A stretch of DNA of 6,208 nt from Bacteroidales bacterium (GTDB taxonomy: Bacteria; Bacteroidota; Bacteroidia; Bacteroidales; Muribaculaceae). Under the pieces are notes generated by a model. That model was given only the letters and a program-made list of their open reading frames with translations, was not told the DNA's origin and did no database searches. Below are positions 1-6,110 of the stretch, one piece after another. Position 1 is the first letter of the stretch. Each line of letters begins with the position of its first letter. The translations under genes were made by a program, and so were the position numbers. The stretch is taken from the NCBI GenBank assembly GCA_004553095.1, contig SFMJ01000100.1:1-6208 (forward strand). The letters run 5' to 3'.

Positions 1-82
1 ATTACTTATTTTGCAACCGATATGGGTATATATCTCGATATTTATCCCTGAATTTAAGATAAGTTTTTAATATTTTGTGTAT
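1..82 (+). other. AT-rich leader upstream of the lipoprotein gene
   Basis: This stretch is clearly more A/T-rich than the genes and contains no convincing coding sequence. It should hold the promoter and 5' untranslated region of the lipoprotein gene, but I find no exact match to the Bacteroidota -7 element TAnnTTTG. The nearest matches are TTATTTTG (6-13) and ATATTTTG (70-77); the second is too close to the start codon to act as its promoter. An imperfect hairpin with GGG (24-26) pairing to CCC (46-48) is present but weak. Confidence 0.4.
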
Positions 83-634
83 ATGATGAAAAAATGTTTT
101 ACTCTGTTGTTGGCGGCAGTGATGATGGCAGTAATGTCTTCGTGTCGTCCGAGTGTCGATGATGTAGCGAGCAAGATTGTGGAGAATCAGGAGCTTACGA
201 GTGCGGAATATGAGGTAATCATCGACTATATGCTCGATGCGATGAATGAGTTATCGGATTCGACCGAGGTGTATAAGGACTCCCCTACCCTATTGCTTCA
301 GAGCATGATGCGTATGTCTCAGGAATATGAGTACAACAACATAGTGCTGGGCAAGCTGCTGGAAGTGGATACAACCAAACTTGAGAAGCCTGTTCTTGCC
401 AAGTATAAGAAGGCGATGCTTCTACATGCCGAGAATGAGAAGGCACTCAAGAAAGTGATGAAGGGATCGATGATCGACCCGGAGATGCTGAGCGGAGAGC
501 AGAGAGAAGAGGAGGCAGCAGAAGCCGCCGACACGACAGTCACATCGGCGCCTCAGAAAGGGGAAGTGCTCAGCGCCTCCGGCCAAGCCGCCCCGGGCTC
601 AGCCTCAGCGAAAGCCACCAAAGATAAGAAATAA
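83..634 (+). CDS. Predicted lipoprotein of unknown function
   Basis: The product is 183 residues if started at the ATG at 83. An ATG at 86 and a GTG at 77 are in the same frame; 83 or 86 fits best because the signal peptide then begins with MMKK or MKK. A hydrophobic segment (about residues 6-18) leads to a lipobox-like Met-Ser-Ser-Cys with Cys21 as the predicted lipidated residue, so the protein should be anchored in an envelope membrane after signal peptidase II cleavage. The body (about 22-148) is acidic and probably mostly helical, beginning with a KIVENQELTSAEYEVIIDYM-type segment. The last 35 or so residues are low in complexity, rich in Ala, Ser, Thr and Lys, and probably disordered. 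I recognise no catalytic motif and no named family. It stands alone on the plus strand and converges on the ABC operon. Coding status is supported by the signal peptide, length and codon pattern; function is unknown. Confidence 0.85.
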   Translation: MMKKCFTLLLAAVMMAVMSSCRPSVDDVASKIVENQELTSAEYEVIIDYMLDAMNELSDSTEVYKDSPTLLLQSMMRMSQEYEYNNIVLGKLLEVDTTKLEKPVLAKYKKAMLLHAENEKALKKVMKGSMIDPEMLSGEQREEEAAEAADTTVTSAPQKGEVLSASGQAAPGSASAKATKDKK

Positions 635-719
635 CCGACCGACAACTCTCTGATGCATCATCCGGGAGCAGGTTCTTGGAATGATGTAGAGCGTATGAAG
701 ACTCCAAAAGAAGAATAAA

Positions 720-753
720 GCGGGTGGGTCAGTTTCAATACTGACTCACCCGC
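720..753. terminator. Bidirectional intrinsic terminator between convergent genes
   Basis: A 14-bp stem (arms 720-733 and 740-753) closes on a 6-nt loop. On the plus-strand RNA all 14 positions pair, one as a G-U wobble (G727 with T746); on the minus-strand RNA that position is an A-C mismatch. The minus strand has the better U-rich tail just after the stem (TTTATTCTTCTTTT, positions 719 down to 706). The plus strand has only scattered T runs further on (about 791-796). It lies between the stop codon of the lipoprotein gene (634) and that of the NatB-like permease (836), so it most likely terminates both. Confidence 0.8.
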
Positions 754-835
754 CGGGCAATTGTATGTATGATATGTATTTAGATTATGGTTTTTTCTAT
801 TTGATTGTTTGTTCTGTCGGAACAGTCTATTTCTA

Positions 836-2101
836 TTATTTGTATTTAGCCCACTTGATCACTTCACCCACAGAAGGTTTCTTGCCATACATGAAGATGC
901 CGATGCGATAGATCTTGCCGCAAGCCCAGATGGCGAAGATGAATGTGGCGTAGAGTATCACGAGTGACAGGATCGATTCCCAGGCAGCTACGCCGTAGGT
1001 GACTCGGGCTATCATACATGTGGGAGAAGTGAAGGGTATCATGGAGAGCCAGAATGAGAGGGTCGAATCGGGACTGGCGATTACAGCCATTTCACCCATG
1101 ATAGCCACGATCATAGGCACAGTGGCGATCGATGACAACTGGCTGGCATCCTGCACATTGCTAACAGCTGAACCGATGGCGGCATAGAGCGAAGCGTAGA
1201 GGAGGAAGCCACCGATGAAGAAGAGGAGCGTATTGATCAGGAGCGAAGAGAGATAACCGAAATCCATGAATTGAGACATGGCGGCAGTCATCTCGGCAGG
1301 CATATCGCCCGATTGCATCTGGCCGGCGAGCATGGGCGATGCCACCATCACAGCCGTGCCGATAAGTGCAGCCCAGATCAGGATCTGCGTCACTGCCACG
1401 AGAGCCACGCCCAGGATCTTGCCAAGCATCAGGTTGAAGGGTTTGACAGAAGAGACCATAATCTCGAGCACGCGATTGTTCTTCTCTTCGATGATTGAGG
1501 TCATGACCATCTGCCCATAGAGGAGGATAAACATATAGAGCATCATACCCATCGTCAAGGCGAGCAGGTAGGAGAACTCGGTAGAAGTCTCTGTCTCTGT
1601 CTCCTTGTCGATGCGGATTGTAGAGAGCTTGGTGTCAGCCTTGATGGAGCTCATGATTTTGTCGATATCGGGGATGTCATAACGCGACATGCGGATCTGC
1701 TCGATGGCTTGGTCGAGTTCTGATGTGATGTATGAATCGGTGACCATTGACACGGAACCACGCGAGAGGAGAGTCACTCCATGGCTTGGGTCGTCGACGG
1801 CATTTTCGCCGATCACCAAGATGCTCTCAATGCTCTCGTCGGCACGAAGAGAATCTACGGGGAGCGAGGCGGAAACGAACTTCACCTCGTCGTTACCCTT
1901 GAGGAGGGGAGCCACGACGCCGGTGTTGTCGACTACCTGGATGGTGGTCTTGTCGGGGGTACTGAAGATGAGTATCAGAGTGGGGAGTGCCATCATGGCC
2001 AGGAGGAAGATGGGCACGAGTATGGTGGTGATGATGAAACTTTTGCGTTTCACCCTTTCGAAATATTCACGCTCTATGATGAGACCTAATGGATTTGCCA
2101 T
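836..2101 (-). CDS. NatB-like ABC-2 family transporter permease
   Basis: This 421-residue inner-membrane protein is the probable permease of an ABC exporter whose ATPase is encoded just upstream (55-bp gap). Its plan is that of the NatB/YhaP-like ABC-2 permeases: a short cytoplasmic N-terminus ending in basic KRK, a first membrane segment (about 22-46), a large extracytoplasmic domain (about 47-175), then a cluster of membrane segments (about 178-202, 226-255, 282-306, 325-342 and 374-396). Between the second and third is the cytoplasmic EEKNNRVLEIMVSSVKP motif (205-221), a hallmark of the family. A Ser-Met-Ile-Pro-Phe-Thr-Ser-Pro segment (353-360) precedes the last membrane helix, and the tail MYGKKPSVGEVIKW is typical of Bacteroidota members. 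Length is normal for the family and no break is visible. Sodium export is known for B. subtilis NatAB, but the substrate here is not established. This is the last gene before the terminator at 720-753. Confidence 0.93.
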   Translation of the reverse strand: MANPLGLIIEREYFERVKRKSFIITTILVPIFLLAMMALPTLILIFSTPDKTTIQVVDNTGVVAPLLKGNDEVKFVSASLPVDSLRADESIESILVIGENAVDDPSHGVTLLSRGSVSMVTDSYITSELDQAIEQIRMSRYDIPDIDKIMSSIKADTKLSTIRIDKETETETSTEFSYLLALTMGMMLYMFILLYGQMVMTSIIEEKNNRVLEIMVSSVKPFNLMLGKILGVALVAVTQILIWAALIGTAVMVASPMLAGQMQSGDMPAEMTAAMSQFMDFGYLSSLLINTLLFFIGGFLLYASLYAAIGSAVSNVQDASQLSSIATVPMIVAIMGEMAVIASPDSTLSFWLSMIPFTSPTCMIARVTYGVAAWESILSLVILYATFIFAIWACGKIYRIGIFMYGKKPSVGEVIKWAKYK

Positions 2102-2156
2102 TGTATATGGGATTTAGAAAATGTTCGAAAAAAAATTGGACTGTCGGGGGAGAGAA

Positions 2157-3104
2157 TTATGAGAAGAGAGATTCGCCACGTTCGTTGGCTTTGACGGCAG
2201 AGACGAAGATATCGTCCATCGAAGGGAGCATACGTTCGAAGCAGTTGATGTCGACGGCGTCATTGATCAGGGAGATGGCATCTCGACGGGTCATGCCCTG
2301 CGCCAGACGGAGAGTGGCAGTGAAATTGCCATACTTGTCATTCTCGCCGGCATTAAACTCCATGCCTGTGCGGTCGGCGACCTCGAGGAGATCCTTGGGG
2401 TCTCCTGCATAGATGATGTTGTAACGACGGTCGGCATAACGTTCGCGGATCTCAGCCACATTGCCTGAGAGGATGTCGTGAGAGCGATTGATCAGAGTGA
2501 TGTTGTCGCAGAGTTCCTCGACGCTGTTCATATTGTGGGTAGAGAAGATGATGGTGGCACCGGCATCGCGGAGTTTGAGGATTTCGCGCTTGATGATGGA
2601 TGCATTGATGGGGTCGAAGCCGGAGAATGGCTCATCGAAGATCAGGAGCTCGGGATTATGGAGCACGGTAACGATGAACTGAACCTTCTGCGCCATACCC
2701 TTGGAGAGTTCCTCGACCTTTTTGTCCCACCAGTTGCTGATCTCGAGGCGTTCGAACCACTCCTTGAGGCGGGTGGTGGCGTCGCGCTTGGAGAGGCCTT
2801 TGAGGCGAGCGAAGAAGATGGCTTGCTCGCCGACCTTCATCTTCTTGTAGAGGCCACGCTCCTCCGGGAGGTAACCGATGTTGTATACATCTTGAGCGGT
2901 GAGGGTGTGACCATTGAATGTAAGTGTGCCTTGGTCGGGGGCAGTGATATGATTGATGATACGGATAAGAGTGGTCTTACCTGCACCATTAGGGCCGAGG
3001 AGGCCATAGACCTTGCCACGAGGCACCTCGATGCTTACATTATCGAGAGCGGTGTGGCCGGTATAAGTCTTGGTGATGTTATTTGCACTAAGTAGAATAT
3101 CCAT
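2157..3104 (-). CDS. NatA/YhaQ-like ABC transporter ATP-binding protein
   Basis: This 315-residue cytoplasmic ATPase should power the NatB-like permease encoded directly downstream. All main ABC motifs are visible: Walker A GPNGAGKTT (37-45), signature LSKGMAQK (133-140), Walker B LLIFDEP (153-159) with catalytic Glu158, D-loop SGFDP (161-165) and H-loop His190. The segment where the Q-loop glutamine normally sits reads GYLPEERG (77-84), so Glu replaces Gln; this is common in the NatA/YhaQ group. After about residue 225 a C-terminal extension resembling the DUF4162 domain ends in a conserved-looking SMDDIFVSAV segment. The ATG at 3104 puts the usual beta strand of the domain right at the N-terminus. 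It begins 18 bp after the GntR gene stops, consistent with co-transcription. Confidence in the class is very high; substrate is unknown. Confidence 0.95.
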   Translation of the reverse strand: MDILLSANNITKTYTGHTALDNVSIEVPRGKVYGLLGPNGAGKTTLIRIINHITAPDQGTLTFNGHTLTAQDVYNIGYLPEERGLYKKMKVGEQAIFFARLKGLSKRDATTRLKEWFERLEISNWWDKKVEELSKGMAQKVQFIVTVLHNPELLIFDEPFSGFDPINASIIKREILKLRDAGATIIFSTHNMNSVEELCDNITLINRSHDILSGNVAEIRERYADRRYNIIYAGDPKDLLEVADRTGMEFNAGENDKYGNFTATLRLAQGMTRRDAISLINDAVDINCFERMLPSMDDIFVSAVKANERGESLFS

Positions 3105-3122
3105 TGTTATATGGGTTAGGGG

Positions 3123-3485
3123 TTAGTGGTTAATGATATTTCGGATTGCGTCGAAGAGTTCTTGCTCGGAGATATCGAGGCGTTTCATTTCGTCGCAGAG
3201 AGAGGGGATCAACTTATCGTAGAACTCCTTGCGTCGCTCAGCGAGGACACGAGCTGTGGCATCGGCGGAGAGGAGGAATCCCATGCCGCGACGAGGCTCG
3301 ATGATCGAGGCTTGCTGCAAATATTCGAGAGCTTTCAGCACGGTGCGGGCATTGACTCCGAGCTCTGCGGAGAGCTCGCGGACCGAGGGAATCAGCGCCC
3401 CCTCTCGCCATCGTCCGCTGATGATGCTATTGAAAGCATAGTCGGTGATTTGCCGATATATAGGTTTGTTATCATCAAATTCCAT
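3123..3485 (-). CDS. GntR-family transcriptional regulator, YtrA-like
   Basis: This is a 120-residue DNA-binding protein starting at the ATG at 3485. A GTG at 3515 would add 10 residues, but relatives normally begin with the MEF-[DN]-x-NKPIYxQI pattern seen at 3485. Residues 7-75 form the GntR winged helix: PSVRELSAELGVNARTVLKALEYL covers the second and recognition helices (33-56), and RRGMGFLL is the wing (65-72). The remaining 45 residues are helical and too short for a FadR, HutC or MocR effector domain. That size and plan define the YtrA subfamily, whose members usually repress the operon of ABC exporters they sit in. Here the gene lies between two ABC modules, 32 bp after the first permease stop (2 bp if the GTG is used) and 18 bp before the next ATPase. 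Autoregulation of the operon is inferred; the inducer is unknown. Confidence 0.93.
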   Translation of the reverse strand: MEFDDNKPIYRQITDYAFNSIISGRWREGALIPSVRELSAELGVNARTVLKALEYLQQASIIEPRRGMGFLLSADATARVLAERRKEFYDKLIPSLCDEMKRLDISEQELFDAIRNIINH

Positions 3486-3517
3486 TGGCAGTGATTTAGA
3501 GGATTTTAGAGCCACTC

Positions 3518-4282
3518 TCAGGCTCTTCGCATCTTAATATCTTTATATATGCCGTATGCCATAAAGCATACGAAGAGAGCCATAATAATATTGGAGGGGA
3601 TCATCACCATATAATTGTTAGCTATCAAGTCTATGGCATTCTGTGGTTCTACACACTCGGCAACCTTACCGACATAGCCTACCAGGACTCCGGTAATTGC
3701 AGAATAGATATTGATCAATAGCACAGCGATGATACACCTGGCGACTCTGCCGGAGTGGCAATGTATCACGATATAAAGGCAAACCAACGCCATGGCACAC
3801 CCGGTAATGATGTTGGTAATTGTTACCATACCGGAGACACTAAGATATAAGCCGGAGAGTTCGTCCATCACATCGCTATGGAGAGTGTCGGGCATTAAAC
3901 TGTAGATGAACAGAGAGAGACGAAGGGAGCCGAAAGTGATGATGGGCATCAAGACAAAGAAATAGAGGAAATAGAAGAGGCATACCTCACCTGCCTCAGC
4001 CGGCAGCATACGGTCGACACGGAGGGAGTCGCCGCGGCGAGTAAGAGCCAATGGTGCGAAATAGAAGATGTAGGGGACTACGAACCACACCAAAGTAAAG
4101 GATGACAGTTGTAGCGGTTTGGGGAATGGGATGAGCACCATCATGCTGCCGACTAAAGAGATGAGGAGGAAAAGAATGGTCGGCTCCAGGAGCAAAGGAT
4201 AGTAATATGCGGCAACATTGCAGAAGCGCTGCCAGGAGAATCGGTTGCCGCGGGGTGATATATGGTTAGTGGTTTCGCTCAT
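3518..4282 (-). CDS. Probable ABC transporter permease (integral membrane protein)
   Basis: The 254-residue product is very hydrophobic, with about six predicted membrane segments (roughly 31-51, 61-80, 100-128, 148-175, 181-205 and 222-245) and a basic C-terminus (KDIKMRRA). I do not recognise a named family from sequence alone. The permease call rests on three things: its start overlaps the stop of the upstream ATPase by ATGA (4279-4282), six segments suit an ABC-2 permease, and a polar loop with RVDRMLPAEAGEV (88-100) precedes the third segment, resembling the 'LPAS..EK' motif of Bacteroidota ABC-2-like membrane proteins. It carries no ATPase or solute-binding domain of its own, so it would act as a homodimer with two copies of the ATPase. 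The translational overlap strongly supports one complex. Substrate is unknown. Confidence 0.8.
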   Translation of the reverse strand: MSETTNHISPRGNRFSWQRFCNVAAYYYPLLLEPTILFLLISLVGSMMVLIPFPKPLQLSSFTLVWFVVPYIFYFAPLALTRRGDSLRVDRMLPAEAGEVCLFYFLYFFVLMPIITFGSLRLSLFIYSLMPDTLHSDVMDELSGLYLSVSGMVTITNIITGCAMALVCLYIVIHCHSGRVARCIIAVLLINIYSAITGVLVGYVGKVAECVEPQNAIDLIANNYMVMIPSNIIMALFVCFMAYGIYKDIKMRRA

Positions 4283-5130
4283 TGTGCTTTAGGTTTTTGA
4301 GTGAGAGTAAGAAGAATCTGTTGAGCCGCTTGTGAATGAAGTGCGATATAGAGTAGTTTCCAGTCGACGCGAGTTGGCTCGTCGTCGGGGGAAGCGGGTT
4401 CGATGTTTAGTATTCGACCCATTTGGACTTCGCTGTAGAGGGCATCGTCGGGGGCGATACGAGTGACGGTGAAAGCGAGACGAGAGCTTACTTGCTCCTC
4501 GGTGCCGGCGTAGGTGAGATGAGAGTGAGTCAGAATGATGGCGCCATCATATAGATGGCTGAACTCATCGACGGTGTGGGTGGAGAGGATGAGGGTACGC
4601 TCGTCGTCCATGGATCGAGCTATGATCTTGCGGAGAGTCTCGCGGCCTTCGATGTCGAGGGCGTTGGTGGGCTCGTCGAGCAGGAGGATTTTTGTGCCGA
4701 GGGCGAGGACGTAGGCGAGTTGTGACTTCTTGCGCATACCTGTGGAGAGCGATTTCATCGACTCGTAGCCGGAGAGGCCGAAGTCATGGAGGTTGGCCTC
4801 GAATTGCTCTTGGCTGAATGTGGGATAGAAGCGAGTATGCATCTTGGCGAATTGGCGGATGCTCTTGGCGGGGAAGGTCATATTCTCCTCGAGGAGGAAG
4901 ATATTCGCCATATCCTCTGCGCTACGATCTCTGCCGGAGATGCCATCGATGATGCACTCCCCTACTTGTGGATTCTTCAACCCGGCGATGATATGCAGCA
5001 GAGTGGTCTTACCGGCACCATTTTCGCCGGCGACGAGATAGATACCCGGCGCGATCGACGCAGAGACGCCGCTCAGCGCCCGGGTTCCCGTCTTAGTATA
5101 AGAAAACTCTAAGTTATTAAGTTCGATCAT
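4279..5130 (-). CDS. ABC transporter ATP-binding protein (YtrB-like, linked to GntR)
   Basis: This 283-residue ATPase is the first gene of the tight operon. Motifs seen: Walker A GENGAGKTT (35-43), signature LSTGMRKK (128-135), Walker B ILLLDEP (148-154) with catalytic Glu153, D-loop NALD (156-159) and H-loop His185. At the Q-loop position the sequence is FLLEENMTFP (78-87), with acidic residues and no glutamine. The signature is LSTGM rather than LSGGQ; both changes suit small exporter ATPases encoded beside YtrA-type regulators. The C-terminal 60 or so residues, including VDWKLLYIAL, resemble the tail that follows the ATPase core in similar Bacteroidota proteins. Its TGA stop overlaps the start of the downstream membrane protein, so the two are probably coupled in translation. 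The ATG at 5130 is preceded by an A/T-rich run without a Shine-Dalgarno sequence. Substrate is unknown. Confidence 0.94.
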   Translation of the reverse strand: MIELNNLEFSYTKTGTRALSGVSASIAPGIYLVAGENGAGKTTLLHIIAGLKNPQVGECIIDGISGRDRSAEDMANIFLLEENMTFPAKSIRQFAKMHTRFYPTFSQEQFEANLHDFGLSGYESMKSLSTGMRKKSQLAYVLALGTKILLLDEPTNALDIEGRETLRKIIARSMDDERTLILSTHTVDEFSHLYDGAIILTHSHLTYAGTEEQVSSRLAFTVTRIAPDDALYSEVQMGRILNIEPASPDDEPTRVDWKLLYIALHSQAAQQILLTLTQKPKAQ

Positions 5131-5205
5131 AATATAATATGGTGTGAAGAGGTGAATCGATGATTGTTTCCGTCGTGGAGTCAGCCTCCTGTATTATTTA
5201 ATGTA
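5131..5205 (-). promoter_or_regulatory. Gap before the ABC operon, possible promoter/operator
   Basis: This 75-bp gap separates the TraB/GumN stop from the first ATPase start and is the only spacer upstream of the five-gene operon. It contains a loose direct repeat, GGTGTGAA (5141-5148) followed by GAGGTGAA (5149-5156), six of eight matching, and a short inverted repeat AATC-GAT-GATT (5155-5165). On the minus strand a small GGAG-GCTGA-CTCC hairpin (5189-5177) is possible. I find no TAnnTTTG promoter element on the minus strand, so transcription may instead continue from the TraB/GumN gene. The regulatory role is inferred only from position. Confidence 0.25.
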
Positions 5206-5214
5206 TTATTTAAT
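5191..5214. repeat. Perfect 12-bp tandem duplication over a stop codon
   Basis: The 12-mer GTATTATTTAAT occurs twice back to back (5191-5202 and 5203-5214) with no mismatch. On the minus strand each unit reads ATTAAATAATAC, which in the TraB/GumN frame is Ile-Lys-stop-Tyr. The first unit read supplies the last two residues and the stop (5206-5208); the second places another in-frame TAA 12 bp later (5194-5196). It is probably a recent slippage duplication. Confidence 0.95.
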
Positions 5215-6084
5215 AGGTGTGACCGTGTAGCCGGCATTCTTAAGGCCTTGGAGAAGACCGCGCTTACCGGGGAGGTGACCGGCGCCTACCACCACCATTA
5301 GCGATTCGTCAGCCATTTCGCGGCTGAGTGTAGCGGTCCAGGCATCATTGCGCGAATACATGAGTGTCTCGAAATACTCCATATCATCGGCAGCTTGCTC
5401 CTCCATCAGGCTGTAGATGGCATTGATATCGTGGCTGACGTATGCATCGAAAAGCTTGTTGGAAAGGTTCTCAGCTTTGGGGAGGTCAGAAACGAGCGAT
5501 ACGAGATCCTTGGCCTGCTTGGAGATAGGAGCTCCATAGAGCACATCCATTTGATACTCGATGGTTTCGAGACCTTTGACCTCCTTTCCGGCTTGGCGAG
5601 CGCGAGCTTGCATGGTCATATCGATGCCGGCATTGGGGTCAATTTGAGGGAATTTTTTAGCCACCATCACTGCGGAGATGGAGGTGGTGATAATCGCAGG
5701 CTTGAATGAATAGAGCGCTTCGGGAAGAGGAGTGCCTGTGAGTTCTTGCCAAGCCTTTTGTACAGAAGCCATCTGCTCGGCAGAGAGCACCTTATCGAGA
5801 GTGCTATCTTGAGGAGCGACCATCATGCCTTGGAACTGCATGAGATTTTGGGGATCAGACATGATCTGCATATCGATCTCACCATATAAGCGATCTACCG
5901 ACTTGATGGCATCGGGGAGCTCATCGATGGAGTCGACGGCAGAGAGGGGCGCCAGGTGGTGAGTGCCGAGGATGTAGCTGACCTTGTCGCTGCCGGGGCG
6001 TTCCACCTTATAGAGGATTTGTGCTTGAGAAGCAGCCGAATAAGTGGCGAAGAGCAGGATTATTGCAAATAAGCGATTTTTCAT
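5206..6084 (-). CDS. Secreted TraB/GumN family protein (putative metal-dependent hydrolase)
   Basis: The 292-residue product starts with a signal peptide (MKNRLFAIILLF..., predicted cleavage near Ala19-Ser-Gln-Ala22) and lacks a lipobox, so it should be released into the periplasm. The rest matches the TraB/GumN family, which also includes the eukaryotic Tiki metalloproteases: an N-terminal YILGTHH motif (37-43, with His42 and His43), a conserved Glu in YGEID (Glu69), GID (153-155), LET (172-174), RND (245-247) and a C-terminal GAGHLPG motif (267-273, with His270) followed by GLLQGLKNAGYTV. These residues are the likely metal or active-site positions, and all appear intact. Activity is shown for Tiki proteins; most bacterial GumN-like members are untested, so peptidase function is inferred. 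The ATG at 6084 follows an A-rich leader and lies 26 bp after the preceding gene's stop. The 3' end carries the 12-bp tandem duplication. Confidence 0.93.
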   Translation of the reverse strand: MKNRLFAIILLFATYSAASQAQILYKVERPGSDKVSYILGTHHLAPLSAVDSIDELPDAIKSVDRLYGEIDMQIMSDPQNLMQFQGMMVAPQDSTLDKVLSAEQMASVQKAWQELTGTPLPEALYSFKPAIITTSISAVMVAKKFPQIDPNAGIDMTMQARARQAGKEVKGLETIEYQMDVLYGAPISKQAKDLVSLVSDLPKAENLSNKLFDAYVSHDINAIYSLMEEQAADDMEYFETLMYSRNDAWTATLSREMADESLMVVVGAGHLPGKRGLLQGLKNAGYTVTPIK

Positions 6085-6110
6085 TTTTATAGAGATTTTT
6101 GTTGTTAGAC

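Noticed and set aside
11..21. TTGCAACCGAT near the left end and TTGTAACCGAT at the right end (6198-6208) as flanking repeats of a mobile element
   Set aside because: The match is 10 of 11 bases, the right copy lies in a coding frame, and no transposase or integrase is present.
1..53. Possible 3' end of a plus-strand gene
   Set aside because: One frame is open to a TGA at 49-51, but all three plus-strand frames are open over this A/T-rich stretch, so openness is not evidence of coding.
70..77. ATATTTTG as a Bacteroidota -7 promoter element for the lipoprotein gene
   Set aside because: It departs from TAnnTTTG and lies only a few bases before the start codon, leaving no room for a normal leader.
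810..824. TGTTC-TGTCG-GAACA hairpin as the terminator of the NatB-like gene
   Set aside because: The stem is only 5 bp and has no U-tract after it on the minus strand; the 14-bp stem at 720-753 is a far better candidate.
1689..2117. Plus-strand 142-codon open frame, with others at 1271-1498 and 1781-2089
   Set aside because: All are antisense to the NatB-like permease, with biased composition and no recognisable domain or start context.
2478..3095. Plus-strand 205-codon open frame
   Set aside because: It lies wholly antisense to the NatA-like ATPase, whose motifs are certain, and its translation is acidic and shows no domain. It is a shadow of codon bias in the real gene.
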